From: JAEZBP01 sp963832725
GTDB taxonomy: Bacteria > Myxococcota_A > Polyangia > Polyangiales > Sandaracinaceae
Assembly (NCBI GenBank): GCA_963832725.1
Contig: CAWHVG010000005.1
Coordinates: 2,356,001-2,420,000 of the forward strand
Direction: 5' to 3'
DNA: 64,000 nt
Below, piece after piece: positions 17,037-26,057 of the stretch. Position 1 is the first letter of the stretch. Each line of letters starts with the position of its first letter. Under the pieces are notes generated by a model that saw only the letters and a list, made by a program, of their open reading frames with translations, was not told the DNA's origin and searched no databases. A program made the position numbers and the translations under genes.

Positions 17037-18008
17037 CGCCACGGCGAGGCGGTTCTCACTGTCCGGAATCGTGTCGGCCAGCTGGGGCCGCGGGCCGCGG
17101 CCGCGAACCAGACGCGCCAGCTCGGACTCGGTGCGGCGCCGATCCCCCGCCAGCGGCAAGAGCGCTCGCGCCAGGGCGCGCGCGGAAGGGAAGCGATCCG
17201 CGGGCTTGCGCGCCAGCGCCCGGCTCACGACGTCGTCGAAGCGAAGGTCGAGCTCCGGCAAGAGAAGCCCGACGCGCGGCGCGTCCTCGCGGATGATGCG
17301 CCGCAGGACGTTGGCGACGTTGGGCCCGTTGAAGGGCGCGCGGCCGGTCAGGGCCTCGAACATGGTGGTGCCGAGCGCGAAGACGTCGGCTCGGGCGTCG
17401 AGGTCCGGCTTGCCCGCGGCCTGCTCGGGCGAGACGTAGGCCGGAGTGCCATAGACGCGGCCACGCTCCGACTCGCGCTCCTCTTCGCTGGCGCGGCTGG
17501 AGGCGCAGACGCCGAAGTCGAGGATGCGCACGTCGAGGTAGCCGTCGGCGGTGCGGTCGAGGACGATGTGCTCGGGCTTCACATCGCGGTGGACGTAGCC
17601 CTGCGCGTGCGCGGCGTGCAGGATCGCGGCGGCGCGGATGCCGATCACGGCCACGTAGGGCGGCGGCAGCGGCCCGCGCCGATGGAGAAAGCGCGCGATG
17701 CACTCACCGGTGAGCCGCTCCAGGACCAGGAAGGGCGATCCGTCCTCCAAGATGCCCTGGTCCAACACGGGCACGATGCCCGGGTGCGAGACAGTGCGGG
17801 CGACCTCGGCCTCGCGCTTCAGACGCCGGATCAACTCGGCGTGAAAGGCGAAGGTGTCACGTAATGCCTTCACCACCACCGAGGCGCCGTCGCTCAGCCG
17901 CTCGGCCTCGAAAACCACCGACGTCCCACCGATACCGAGCGGACGGCCGAGGCGATATCGCCCGGCGATCACCGCCCCGTACAGCTCGCTTCGCTCGACC
18001 TGCCCCAT
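17034..18008 (-). CDS. Hanks-type Ser/Thr protein kinase, soluble
   Basis: 324 residues from ATG 18008. Glycine loop LGIGGTSVVFEAE, ATP lysine in SVVVKALRD, alpha-C glutamate in KREAEVART, catalytic loop HRDVKPEH, DFG in ILDFGVCA, and GTPAYVSPEQ. The C-terminus has short helices ending DTIPDSENRLAVA, without a membrane segment. The frame is open far upstream over the TetR gene, but that is a shadow; ATG 18008 starts right before the family N-terminus. The stop TAG is contributed by repeat copy B. Could be co-transcribed with the TetR gene (47-base gap). Confidence 0.87.
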   Translation of the reverse strand: MGQVERSELYGAVIAGRYRLGRPLGIGGTSVVFEAERLSDGASVVVKALRDTFAFHAELIRRLKREAEVARTVSHPGIVPVLDQGILEDGSPFLVLERLTGECIARFLHRRGPLPPPYVAVIGIRAAAILHAAHAQGYVHRDVKPEHIVLDRTADGYLDVRILDFGVCASSRASEEERESERGRVYGTPAYVSPEQAAGKPDLDARADVFALGTTMFEALTGRAPFNGPNVANVLRRIIREDAPRVGLLLPELDLRFDDVVSRALARKPADRFPSARALARALLPLAGDRRRTESELARLVRGRGPRPQLADTIPDSENRLAVA

Positions 18009-18055
18009 CGCGCCACCACCTTCCGCGGGCCGGACGACGGGGTCAAAAAAAGGGA

Positions 18056-18757
18056 TCAAGCGAGGAGATCGGCCTCTTTCAGCAGCGTGGTGATCTGCAT
18101 TCGCAGGGGCGCCATCGGCGGTAGAGAGAGGGTCGTGATCACGCCCATCGTCAGGTCCAGCGCGCCGTCGAGCAGGGCGCGGGTCCGGCGCTGCCTCGGC
18201 GATCCGTCGTTGGCGAAGTAGAGGAGCAGGCCCATCTGGAGCGCCCAGAGCGCGAGCGCGAGCGCGTCGCGGAGATCGGGTGGAACGGCCCGGTCCTCGA
18301 CCGCGTCCCGATAGAGGCGGATGGAGCGCTCCCGGAGCGCGGCGCTGACCGAGGAGAACGCGCTCAGGCTCTCGTCCGTCCCGACGACGAGCGGCGCGAG
18401 CTCGCGCAAGAGCTTGCGGTCGAGCCCGCGCACGTCGAGCGCGGTGTGGAGCGCGATGCCGAGCCGCTCGCGCAGATCCTCGGCCTGCGCCATGCCGGCT
18501 CTGGCCGCCTCCTCGTGGGCGAGCTGCTGTTGCTCGTAGAAGGCGGCGACGATCGCCTGCTTGCTCTCGAAGTGGTGGTACGCCGCGCCGAGCGAGAGGC
18601 CGGCTTCCTCCGCGATGCGCCGCATCGTGGTGCCCGCGAACCCGCGCTCGCGGAAGAGGGCCAGGGCGACGCTCAGGATGCGTCGGCGCGTCGTTTCGGC
18701 ATCGCGGGCCACGAAGCAAGGCTCATCGGTAGGGGCTCTCCGGCGTTGGTAGCCCAC
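18056..18757 (-). CDS. TetR-family transcriptional regulator
   Basis: Helix-turn-helix domain RRRILSVALALFRERGFAGT followed by TMRRIAEEAGLSLGAAYHHF, the classic TetR_N pattern (YHHFESKQAIVAAFY). The ligand domain is helical and closes with ALDLTMGVITTLSLP. The longest frame starts at GTG 18757; GTG 18712 (ARDAETTRRR) is a more typical distance before the HTH. Lies upstream of the kinase gene on the same strand, so it may regulate its own operon. Ligand unknown. Confidence 0.87.
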   Translation of the reverse strand: MGYQRRRAPTDEPCFVARDAETTRRRILSVALALFRERGFAGTTMRRIAEEAGLSLGAAYHHFESKQAIVAAFYEQQQLAHEEAARAGMAQAEDLRERLGIALHTALDVRGLDRKLLRELAPLVVGTDESLSAFSSVSAALRERSIRLYRDAVEDRAVPPDLRDALALALWALQMGLLLYFANDGSPRQRRTRALLDGALDLTMGVITTLSLPPMAPLRMQITTLLKEADLLA

Positions 18758-18824
18758 AATGCTCGCCGGTGCACGTCTCGCCGGCCGTCACCGGAGCGCC
18801 GAGCGGAAGGCGCGCGCCGTCGCC

Positions 18825-20121
18825 TCAGGAGTCGGTCATGCAGCCGATGCCGTCCGCGCCGGGGACGACGATGTCGACCGTGGTCACGTCCAGGCGGCTC
18901 CGACCCGACGCGCGATAGATGATCCGGGCCGGGAAGACGCGACGCTGGGTCGAGGGAGGCAAACCGCTGGCGTCGACGAGGAGCTCGAAGGTCAGGCGCG
19001 TCCCCGGGATCACGCCGTAGAAGGTGGCGCCGTCGAGGCGATCGACGTTGCCGGGCGGGTCGGCCGAGAGCGCGCGGACGCCTCGGAGGACCATGGTCGC
19101 GTCGACGGCGTCGCCGGGGAGGTCTTCGGCCACGGCGTCGACGTCGAGCGGCACCTCGGAGGCGACGAACTGCACGGCCTGCACGATCTGCGATCCGATC
19201 CGGCCGCCGCCGCCACCGATGTCGAACTCGAGCGGGTTGCCGTCCGTGTCGACCAATCCGGTGTCCACGGCGAGCTGACGCAAGTGCCGGTAGGGCGCTT
19301 CGCCCGTGGCGTCGCTGGCGCCGAGGCCGATCACCAAGGCGTGCAGGCCGGTGACCGCCGAGACGGCGTCCTCGTAGCTGTGAGGCGCGGGGGTGATGTC
19401 GTAGGGCGCGATCGGCGGGACGCCGGGAGGCCCGTTGTGCATCGGCGCGTCGGTGATGAGCATCACGATCGGGAGGGCGTCGTGACGGAAGCAGCCGCCG
19501 CCGGTGCCGCCGCCCGGACAGCCGACCGAAGGCGGGATGTAGCCCGGAGTCGTGGGGTCGCCGTAGCCCGCGCCCGTGATCACCTGGTAGAGGCCCTCGA
19601 CGTCCGCCTCGGGGTCGTCGAAGTTGCCCCACGAAGGCGTGGCGTCGAGCGCGGCCGCCACCAGCGTCACGTCCGACGTGATCGGTGTGCGCAGCTCGTA
19701 GGGGCGGACCGAGGGAGGTCCGTAGGGATCGACCGGGAACTCGCCGAAGAGCGCGACCCCGAACGCCGCATCCGGGATCGCCGCCCGCACCCCCGGCACC
19801 ACCACGTCGCGCAGTCGCGAGCGGACGGTGTCAATCTCGTCGCGCATGCTCCCGGTCGAGTCGATCAGGAACATGACGTCGACGACGGCCAGCGAGGCCG
19901 AGAGAATCGAAGGAGGCCGTGACCGTGCCCGCGTCGACCGGCGCCTCGACGCAGGGCCGGGGCGGCGGACCGGCGTCCATGCCCGCATCCATCCCCGCGT
20001 CGACGCCGCCGTCGATGCCCGAATCGGGTGCTTCGAGGCCCGTCTTGGCCCCACAGGCGGTGAGCCAGAGGATCGCAACGGCGGACCAGAAGAGGCGACG
20101 CGGGATGATGTCGTTGCGCAC
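18825..20121 (-). CDS. VWA-domain lipoprotein (tandem paralogue 2), frameshifted
   Basis: GTG 20121, four bases after the stop of the upstream paralogue, opens a signal peptide with lipobox LTACGAKTGLE and an Asp/Gly linker. The frame breaks at GAATC 19904-19908; reading GATC gives SFDLSASLAVVDVMFLIDST and 432 codons exactly. VWA domain: MIDAS-type DVMFLIDSTGSM and ITDAPMHNGP. The distal part (EVPLDVDAVAED, FELLVDASGLPPSTQRRVF) is beta-rich. Together with its neighbour it forms a two-gene set of surface lipoproteins, possibly adhesive or metal-dependent binding proteins. Confidence 0.8.
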
Positions 20122-20125
20122 GCCT

Positions 20126-21406
20126 TCAGCGGGCTGAGCAGCCCGTGCCATCGGCGGCTGGGACGACGATTTCCACGAGGCGGCTGCCGAGGCGGGTGCG
20201 CCGATCCCCGCGGAAGACAATCTCGAGAAGGAAGCGTTGGGGCGTCGGGCCCGGAGTCAGAAGGTCGTTGCGGAGCTCGAGCTGGAAGTACACCCGCGTG
20301 CCCGCCCGGACACCGAGGAACGTGTTCGTCGCGGTGTCGATGCCGGTGATGCGCGACATCGGATCCGCGCGCAGGGGCACCACGGCCTGCACGAAAGCGG
20401 TCACGTCGACGCCATCGGTCGGATCCGGATCGGTCACGATCGCGTCGACGTCGAACTGGATCACGTCCGCCAGCGTGCGGATGGCGGTGACCACCTGATC
20501 GCTCAAGCGCTCTCCGCGGGTGCCGATGTCGAACACCAAGGGCATGCCGCCCTCGAGCGCGCCCGTGTCGCCGGCGATGGACATCATGTCGCTGCGACCT
20601 TCACCCGTGCCCGAGTACATGCCCATCACCTTGATCTCGAGGGCGTTCAGCGCCGTGACCGCCTGCTCGTAGGTGTGCGGCGTCGGGACGACCGTGCAGC
20701 TGTAGGGGTTGGTGCCGCCGGGACCGTTGTGGAACGGGGCGTCGGTGAAGAGCAGCACGATGGGCAGCGCGTCGGGACGGAAGCAGGGGTAGCCCACGCC
20801 GCCGCTCGGACACCCGAACGAAGGCATGATGTAGCTGCCGAGGCCCTCGCCCGTCGCGACCTGATAGAGCGCCTCCACCTGCGCCTCCGGGCGGTCGAGG
20901 CCGTTTCCGAGCATGAGCGCGTCGACGGCAGCCTGCGCGCGGTTGAGGTCGGCGGTGATCGGCGAGAGCAGCTCGAAGGGGTTGTCGCTCGACTCGCCGC
21001 AGCGACCCGTGGGGAAGTCCTCGAAGTGCGCCACGCCGAGCTCGGAGTCCGGGATGGCGTCGGCGATGCCGGGCGCGATCCGGTCGCGTAGCCCCGTGCG
21101 GATCCGATCAATCTCCTCACCCATCGAGGCGGTGGTATCCACGAGGAAGAGCACGTCGGCGCGGGCGAGCTGCGCCTCGATGTCCAGCGGCACCTGGATG
21201 GTGCCGGCGTCTGGCGGGACCTCGATGCAGGGGATGCTCGCGTCGGTGCCCGCGTCCATCGCCACGCCGGCGTCGAGGCCCGAGTCGAGCGACGCGTCCG
21301 GCACCTCGAGACCCGTTTTTGCGCCACAACCCGCTACGAGGAGCGCCGCGAGCATCGCCGCGGAAACCAATCGAACTGCCATCGCGCTCCTCACGACCTC
21401 GGTCAT
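20126..21406 (-). CDS. VWA-domain lipoprotein (tandem paralogue 1)
   Basis: 426 residues, intact. Signal peptide and lipobox VAGCGAKTGLEVPDAS, Asp/Gly-rich linker, then a VWA domain with MIDAS start DVLFLVDTTASMGEEIDRI. Shared landmarks with the downstream gene: EDFPTGRC against GEFPVDPY, SFGCPSGGVGYPCFRPDALP against SVGCPGGGTGGGCFRHDALP, and FTDAPFHNGPGG. C-terminal beta domain with VYFQLELRNDLLTPGPTPQR. Translation of the next gene probably couples (4-base spacing). Vertebrate-type VWA domains bind ligands through a MIDAS metal; the ligand here is unknown. Confidence 0.85.
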   Translation of the reverse strand: MTEVVRSAMAVRLVSAAMLAALLVAGCGAKTGLEVPDASLDSGLDAGVAMDAGTDASIPCIEVPPDAGTIQVPLDIEAQLARADVLFLVDTTASMGEEIDRIRTGLRDRIAPGIADAIPDSELGVAHFEDFPTGRCGESSDNPFELLSPITADLNRAQAAVDALMLGNGLDRPEAQVEALYQVATGEGLGSYIMPSFGCPSGGVGYPCFRPDALPIVLLFTDAPFHNGPGGTNPYSCTVVPTPHTYEQAVTALNALEIKVMGMYSGTGEGRSDMMSIAGDTGALEGGMPLVFDIGTRGERLSDQVVTAIRTLADVIQFDVDAIVTDPDPTDGVDVTAFVQAVVPLRADPMSRITGIDTATNTFLGVRAGTRVYFQLELRNDLLTPGPTPQRFLLEIVFRGDRRTRLGSRLVEIVVPAADGTGCSAR

Positions 21407-21486
21407 TTCGCGCTCCCCATCGTCATGCGCAAAGCTAGCGCTCCCGCTCGAGGACGTCGAGCGTGGCCCCCTGCTTCGGCGCGGTC

Positions 21487-22586
21487 TCAGCGGCCCAGAA
21501 TCCGTTGCTTAGCCCGTCGCGCTCGCGCCTTGTCCCTGCCGAATAGGCCCACGTAATCGATGGTCAACGGAGCCGGCTCGGGCGCTTCGGGGGGAGATCG
21601 CGGGCGCTGATCTGGAGCTCGCGGCCGAAGCGTTTCAACACCCGGAAGGTCGCCGCGAAGTGCGACTCCTCGAGCCCGTCGATGGCCTCGACGAGGAGCG
21701 TCGCCGCCCGCCCGCCGAGGTGATGGCGCTCGACGAGGTCTGCGTAGCTGGCGACGAGCGCGTCGTGGGTGAACCCGTGGTGGATGACCAGCTCCGCGGC
21801 GACCCGCAGCGCGCCGAGCGAGCCGAGCGCGTCTTGCTCGAGGAGCACCAGCGCGGGTTGGAAGTAGTTGTAGAAGGGGCAGACGCGCGGGCCGTACTCG
21901 TCGAAGACGGCCGGCGAGCTGACGCGGTCGAGGTGGATGAAGATGCGCCGCGCGCCGTCGTGGCGGGGCAAGCGGCTGGTGAGCCGCATCAGGCGCGGCA
22001 GCTCGTCCTCGTAAACGCCGGCGTTGCGGAGCACGGTCATGAGGACGTCGCTCTCCACGCGTCCGCTGCAGATGTCGGCGTAGATCGAGTAGATGAACGC
22101 GTCCGCCTCGGCGTCGTCGCCGAACATGAACTCGTCGACGTCCGCCGGCAGCGCGGCGCGCGTCTCGAGGAGCGCGCCCATCTTGTAGCCGACCTGATCC
22201 TTGATGAAGCGGAATCGCCCGCGGAGGATGTTGCGGAGCTGCGGCTTGAGCGTGAGCGAGTCCCAGCGGATGCCGTCCAGACGCAGCTTCGCCTCCAGGA
22301 CGCGGCGGAGCTGCTCGGGGCTGCCCGACACGATGTAGATGCCGAGCGGCTCGGTCGCGCGCTGCTCGCGCAGGAGTGCCGAAGCTCCCGGGACGGTGCG
22401 CTTCTGGGCCGCGGACTCGAACGCCGTCCTCACCAGGTCCGAGACGGTGTCGAACTCCGTCCGCAGGTACGTCTTGTCGAGGTCCCAGCGGTACACCAGC
22501 CGGCCCGAATCCACTACGCGGCGAGACGCTTCTCGTGGCTTCTGCCCCACGCGAGCGGACCTTAGCAGCCCGCCGGAGAACCTCAC
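21487..22586 (-). CDS. HAD-like/DUF2183-related predicted phosphatase, frameshifted near its end
   Basis: The N-terminal motif YRWDLDKTYLRTEFDT carries the DxDxT nucleophile pair typical of HAD-type phosphatases such as the APP1/DUF2183 group. Further motifs are YIVSGSPEQLRRVLEAKL, LKPQLRNILRGRF, GYKMGALLETR and FGDDAEADAFIYSIY, which give the second Lys and acidic motifs. A helical C-terminal domain follows. The frame ends early at a 6-base G run (21589-21594); one more base continues PEAPEPAPLTIDYVGLFGRD to ARRAKQRILGR. GTG 22514 may be the true start instead of ATG 22586. Substrate unknown; family relatives act on phospholipids. Confidence 0.65.
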
Positions 22587-22681
22587 ACCTCGACGTGGGA
22601 CGGAGCGGTCGATGGGCTTCCCGGAACGGCTCCGCAGAGCGACCTCCGCGCCCGAACCGACGTGATATCCTCGCGCCGACG

Positions 22682-23368
22682 ATGTACCCGGACAGCGACC
22701 GCACCGACCTGCTGATCGTGGCCGCGCACGCCCCCGAGATGGCCGGCCTGCGCCCGTGGCTCTCGGACGCCCTCATCGGGCAAATCCGCGGGATGAACGT
22801 CCGCGGCAAGGCGGTCGGTATCGGCATGGCCGCCGCCGGCCCGGCCAGCGCCCGCGGAATCCTGGCGGTGAGCCCGCGCGCGGTCGTGCTCGTCGGCTCC
22901 TGCGGCGTGTATCCGAACCAGGCTCAATACCGGCCCCACGACGTGGTGGTCGCCTCGCGGGTGCAGCTCGTCTCGCACGCGGTGGCGACCGGGCGGGGCG
23001 AGTTCCCGATGCCGATGCAGACGCAGCTCGAGTGCAACCCGCTCCTCGTCGCCGGGCTCGCGGCGTCGGGAGGACGAACCCGAGCGGCGTCAATCGCCTG
23101 CACGCTCGCCAGCACCACGGACGACGACGTCGCCGCCTCGGTCCCGCCCGCGACCGGTTGCGAGGCGGAGAACCTGGAGGCCTTCGCGGTCGCGCAGGCG
23201 TGCAAGGCATCGGAGATCCCGTTCACCGCGGTGCTCGGGGTGAGCAACATCGTCGGATCGACGGGCTTGCACGATTGGCGGCAGTTCCAGCGCCAGGCGG
23301 TGAACGCCGCGGCGGAAGTGATCGTCACGTGGATCCAGCGGGGGGCGCAGGGTCTGCCGCACGGCTGA
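22682..23368 (+). CDS. Nucleoside phosphorylase-superfamily protein (PNP_UDP_1-like)
   Basis: 228 residues. LLIVAAHAPEMAGLRPWL resembles the start of MTA/SAH nucleosidase and futalosine hydrolase-type proteins. The core shows VGIGMAAAGPASARGILAV and VVLVGSCGVYP (phosphate or nucleobase loop), RPHDVVVASRVQLVSHAV, CEAENLEAFAVAQACKA (the ENL-A segment corresponds to the ExMExAA motif) and FTAVLGVSNIVGSTG. Missing parts: the classic EMEAA is ENLEAF here, so substrate and even activity are uncertain. Divergent from the HAD-like gene. Confidence 0.8.
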   Translation: MYPDSDRTDLLIVAAHAPEMAGLRPWLSDALIGQIRGMNVRGKAVGIGMAAAGPASARGILAVSPRAVVLVGSCGVYPNQAQYRPHDVVVASRVQLVSHAVATGRGEFPMPMQTQLECNPLLVAGLAASGGRTRAASIACTLASTTDDDVAASVPPATGCEAENLEAFAVAQACKASEIPFTAVLGVSNIVGSTGLHDWRQFQRQAVNAAAEVIVTWIQRGAQGLPHG

Positions 23369-23628
23369 ACGGATTTGGGGGGAAGTCGAGAGTCGAGCGC
23401 CGGCATCGCGCGCAGGGCCGCGCACACATACGAAGGCCGTTTCCGCCGGGGGGCGGATGCGGCCGGCGCACGATCGGTGTCGCCCAGACAACCGATCGCG
23501 CGCGGGGACGATGATGAGGCTCGCGCTCCGAACGAAGGGCGACGCATAGGCGCCCGGGAGCGGAGTGCGAAAGCGGAGAGACGAGCGCGGAACGAAGCAG
23601 TCCCGCGTTCCGAAAACGGAGGAGAGAT

Positions 23629-24273
23629 ATGATTCGCAGAACGATTCTGGCGTCGATGCTTCTACTCGCCGGCTGTGGTGGCGCTCAGGCGAACGCCGGC
23701 GCGTCGGTCAACAGCGATGGGACCGTCAGCGCCGACGCCAACGCCAGCGCGGAGGTGGACACGCCCGCGGGCGCATACGGCGCGAACGCGGACGCCAACA
23801 CCAGCACCGGCGCCAGCGCCACGACCACCACCGGACAGCCCGTCGACCCCTCGGTCTACACGCAGCCGACGCAGGGCTACGTGACCACGGGGACCTGCGC
23901 CGAACAGTGGGTTCAATTGCCGATGATCATCAACTTCCCGAGCGGCGGCGCGATCATCGACGCACAGAATCGCGCGGTGCTGCAGGAGATGGTGCGGAGC
24001 GCGCAGGGTCGTCAGGACATCGTCGCCGTCCGCGTGGAAGGCCACACCGACCACTGCGGCAACGAGGCCAACAACATGGCGCTCTCGCAGCAGCGCGCGC
24101 AGTCGGTCGCCAACGAGCTCGTCTCGATGGGCGTCCCGGCCCAGCGCGTGCAGGTGATGGGCTACGGCTCGTCGATGCCTCGCGCCAACGAGTCCTGCGC
24201 GGCGCGAGCGCAGGAGGAGCTCAGCCGCAACATGAACCGCCGGGTGGAGTTCAGCCTGCTCGTCTGCCGCTGA
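23629..24273 (+). CDS. OmpA-family peptidoglycan-binding lipoprotein
   Basis: 214 residues; a strong ribosome site GGAGGAGAG sits just before ATG 23629. Lipobox LAGCGG (Cys16), a low-complexity Ala/Asn/Thr linker (to about residue 90), then an OmpA C-terminal domain: INFPSGGAIIDAQNRAVLQE, VEGHTDHCGNEANNMALSQQ, RVQVMGYGSSMP, MNRRVEF. The GHTD...NxxLSxxRA signature binds meso-diaminopimelate peptidoglycan. It anchors the outer membrane to the wall, as Pal-like proteins do. Two cysteines in the domain (TDHC, ESC) may pair. Confidence 0.9.
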   Translation: MIRRTILASMLLLAGCGGAQANAGASVNSDGTVSADANASAEVDTPAGAYGANADANTSTGASATTTTGQPVDPSVYTQPTQGYVTTGTCAEQWVQLPMIINFPSGGAIIDAQNRAVLQEMVRSAQGRQDIVAVRVEGHTDHCGNEANNMALSQQRAQSVANELVSMGVPAQRVQVMGYGSSMPRANESCAARAQEELSRNMNRRVEFSLLVCR

Positions 24274-24288
24274 CCGAGATGACCGATC

Positions 24289-24314
24289 GCCGGCCTCGGG
24301 GATCCGGGGCCGGC
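24289..24314. terminator. GC hairpin between convergent genes
   Basis: GCCGGCC, 12-base loop, GGCCGGC, placed between the stop of the OmpA lipoprotein and the stop of the YdeI-like gene. Likely bidirectional terminator although no T-run is present. Confidence 0.5.
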
Positions 24315-24323
24315 AGAATCGGA

Positions 24324-24902
24324 TCAGTGGATGGTCTTCTTCTCGGCGCACATCGCGACGTACTTGGCGATCCGCCGGGCGCGCGTCTCGGGCTTCTTCG
24401 CGTCCTGGATGCGGTAGAGGATCGCGTAGCGGTTCGCGCGAGAGAGCGTCTCGAAGAACGCTCGCGCGCCCTCGTCGCGGTCGAAGGCCGCCCGCAGGTC
24501 GGCCGGCACCTCGGCGCTGGCCTGTCCGGCGTACGCCGCGTCCCAACGTCCGTCTTGCTTGGCGCGCTCCACCTCGCTCAGACCGGCGGGTTTCATCCTG
24601 CCGGAGGCGATCAGCGCCTCCGCGAGGTCCCGATTTCGCTTCGACCACTTGCTGCGCGGGCCGCGCCGCGTGAAGCGCTGCAGCCAGAACGCGTCGTCGA
24701 GCGCGCCTTTCTGGCCGTCAATCCAGCCGTAGCAGAGGGCAATCTCCAAGGCCTCGGCGTAGGCGACGGTGGTCGACGATGCGCCTCGCTTGGCGATCTT
24801 CAGCCAGAGGCCCGGCGAGCTCACGTGCGCGTCGTCGAGCCAGGCGGCCCATTCGTCCGGAGTCGCGAACGCGCGGATCGGCAGGTCGCCCTTCGTCGCC
24901 AT
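24324..24902 (-). CDS. YdeI/OmpD-associated family protein
   Basis: 192 residues from ATG 24902, chosen over ATG 24959 because the family starts near LPIRAFATPDEWAAWLDDAH. Motifs: GLWLKIAKRG, YAEALEIALCYGWIDGQKGA, FWLQRFTRRGPRSKWSKRNR and IASGRMKPAGLSEVERAK. The C-terminal helices (FETLSRANRYAILYRIQ, KPETRARRIAKYVAM) complete the fold. The family is widespread and of poorly known function (YdeI was linked to bacteriocin resistance); a stress role is a guess. Confidence 0.85.
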   Translation of the reverse strand: MATKGDLPIRAFATPDEWAAWLDDAHVSSPGLWLKIAKRGASSTTVAYAEALEIALCYGWIDGQKGALDDAFWLQRFTRRGPRSKWSKRNRDLAEALIASGRMKPAGLSEVERAKQDGRWDAAYAGQASAEVPADLRAAFDRDEGARAFFETLSRANRYAILYRIQDAKKPETRARRIAKYVAMCAEKKTIH

Positions 24903-25040
24903 CGGGTCCAGCGTATGCGGCGGGTCGGAGAGTGGCCAGCGTTCGCCATCGAGCCTCACTCGCTCACGAGCGGTCGGCGGCCGCAGACGCTTCGGCAGCG
25001 GCGCCGGCTCACTCCGGCGCTGGCTCGCTCCGGCGCTGGC

Positions 25041-25887
25041 TCACTCCGCCTCGGGCTCTTCCGAGGTGGACCCTTCTGCCGCGGGCTCTTCCGCGGCGGG
25101 CTCTCCGGCCCGCTCGCCAGCGGGCTCGGGCGCCTGCGCAGGGGCCGAGTCGGCGGCGGGCGGCGCAGCGCTCGCGCCGGGGTGGTCGAGCCCCTCGATC
25201 ATGCGCTCGAGGAGCACGAGGCTGCCCGGGATGTCGTGCGCCACGAGGCGGTCGCCGACGACGGTCGCCGAGCCCCGCGGCGACGCCACCATCGTGCAGA
25301 AGCCGATGGCGACCTCGTGCGGATCGTGGTGCGGCGGGATTCTGAAAGGCACGCATCTCAATCGGCTCCGACGCGAGCTCCGCGAGGAGGTGCTCGTGGG
25401 TCCTCTGGCGCGCCCGCTCGTAGAGCTCGATCACGATGCTCTCGCCATCGTTGGTCACGATCGCGTCCATCATGGCTGCCGTCTCGGCGAGCACACGGCT
25501 CGCGGTGGCGTCCTGGGTCTCGATGGCGACGGCGGCGTCGACCAGCACCGAGTCGACGACGATCGTGTGATGGATCGTCTCGCCGATGGCCACGGCCAGC
25601 TCGCCCAGCCGGGCGCGCGGCGCGCGAACGCGCAGGTGGGTATCGAGCGCGGGATCGGCGATCTCACCGACCCGCTCCACCGTGAAGGGAGAGGCCTCGC
25701 CGCTGATGAGCGTGGCGCCGGCACCCGACGCCGGCATCTCTTCGTCCATCACCGCGTGCGCGTGGCAGGAGAAGGGCGGGCGGTGCATCGCCATCGCGTG
25801 GCGCGCGGGCGGGGGCGGGGCGCCACCACAAGCGGCCAAGACGAGCGCACCGTGAGCGACGAGAAGAGATGGCATTCCGAAGCGCAT
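25041..25887 (-). CDS. Lipoprotein with secretin-N-like segments, frameshifted
   Basis: ATG 25887 opens a lipoprotein signal (LLVAHGALVLAACGG). The mature part reads ARLGELAVAIGETIHHTIVV, DAAVAIETQDATASRVLAET and AIVTNDGESIVIELYE, resembling the STN/N0-like alpha-beta fold of secretins, then GDRLVAHDIPGSLVLLERMI and EGLDHPG, like the short N1/NolW-type repeat. A Glu/Pro/Ala-rich tail ends it. The frame breaks at GATTC 25338-25342 (AGAATC on the coding strand); reading AGATC gives MRAFQIPPHHDPHEVAIGFC and 282 codons. The beta-barrel of a true secretin is missing, so it could be an accessory or pilotin-like protein. Confidence 0.6.
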
Positions 25888-25929
25888 GGCCCACACGACA
25901 CCACCAACGACAGGGCGATGCAAGGTGAC

Positions 25930-25983
25930 CCCCGAGAGTGGACGGTTGGCAGTGAAAAGTAGATCTCTCGGGGCGTGAGAGCG
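25930..25983. promoter_or_regulatory. 9-bp inverted repeat upstream of the secretin-N-like lipoprotein
   Basis: CCCCGAGAG (25930-25938) and CTCTCGGGG (25975-25983), 43 bases or more upstream of ATG 25887. The wide spacing suits two half-sites or a long hairpin. Confidence 0.3.
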
Positions 25984-26057
25984 CGAATCGCGAGGTCCGA
26001 TCGGGCCGTCCGCCGAGCCCGGACGCTCCGCCGTGCTCGCCGCCGTCTCGCCGAGGC

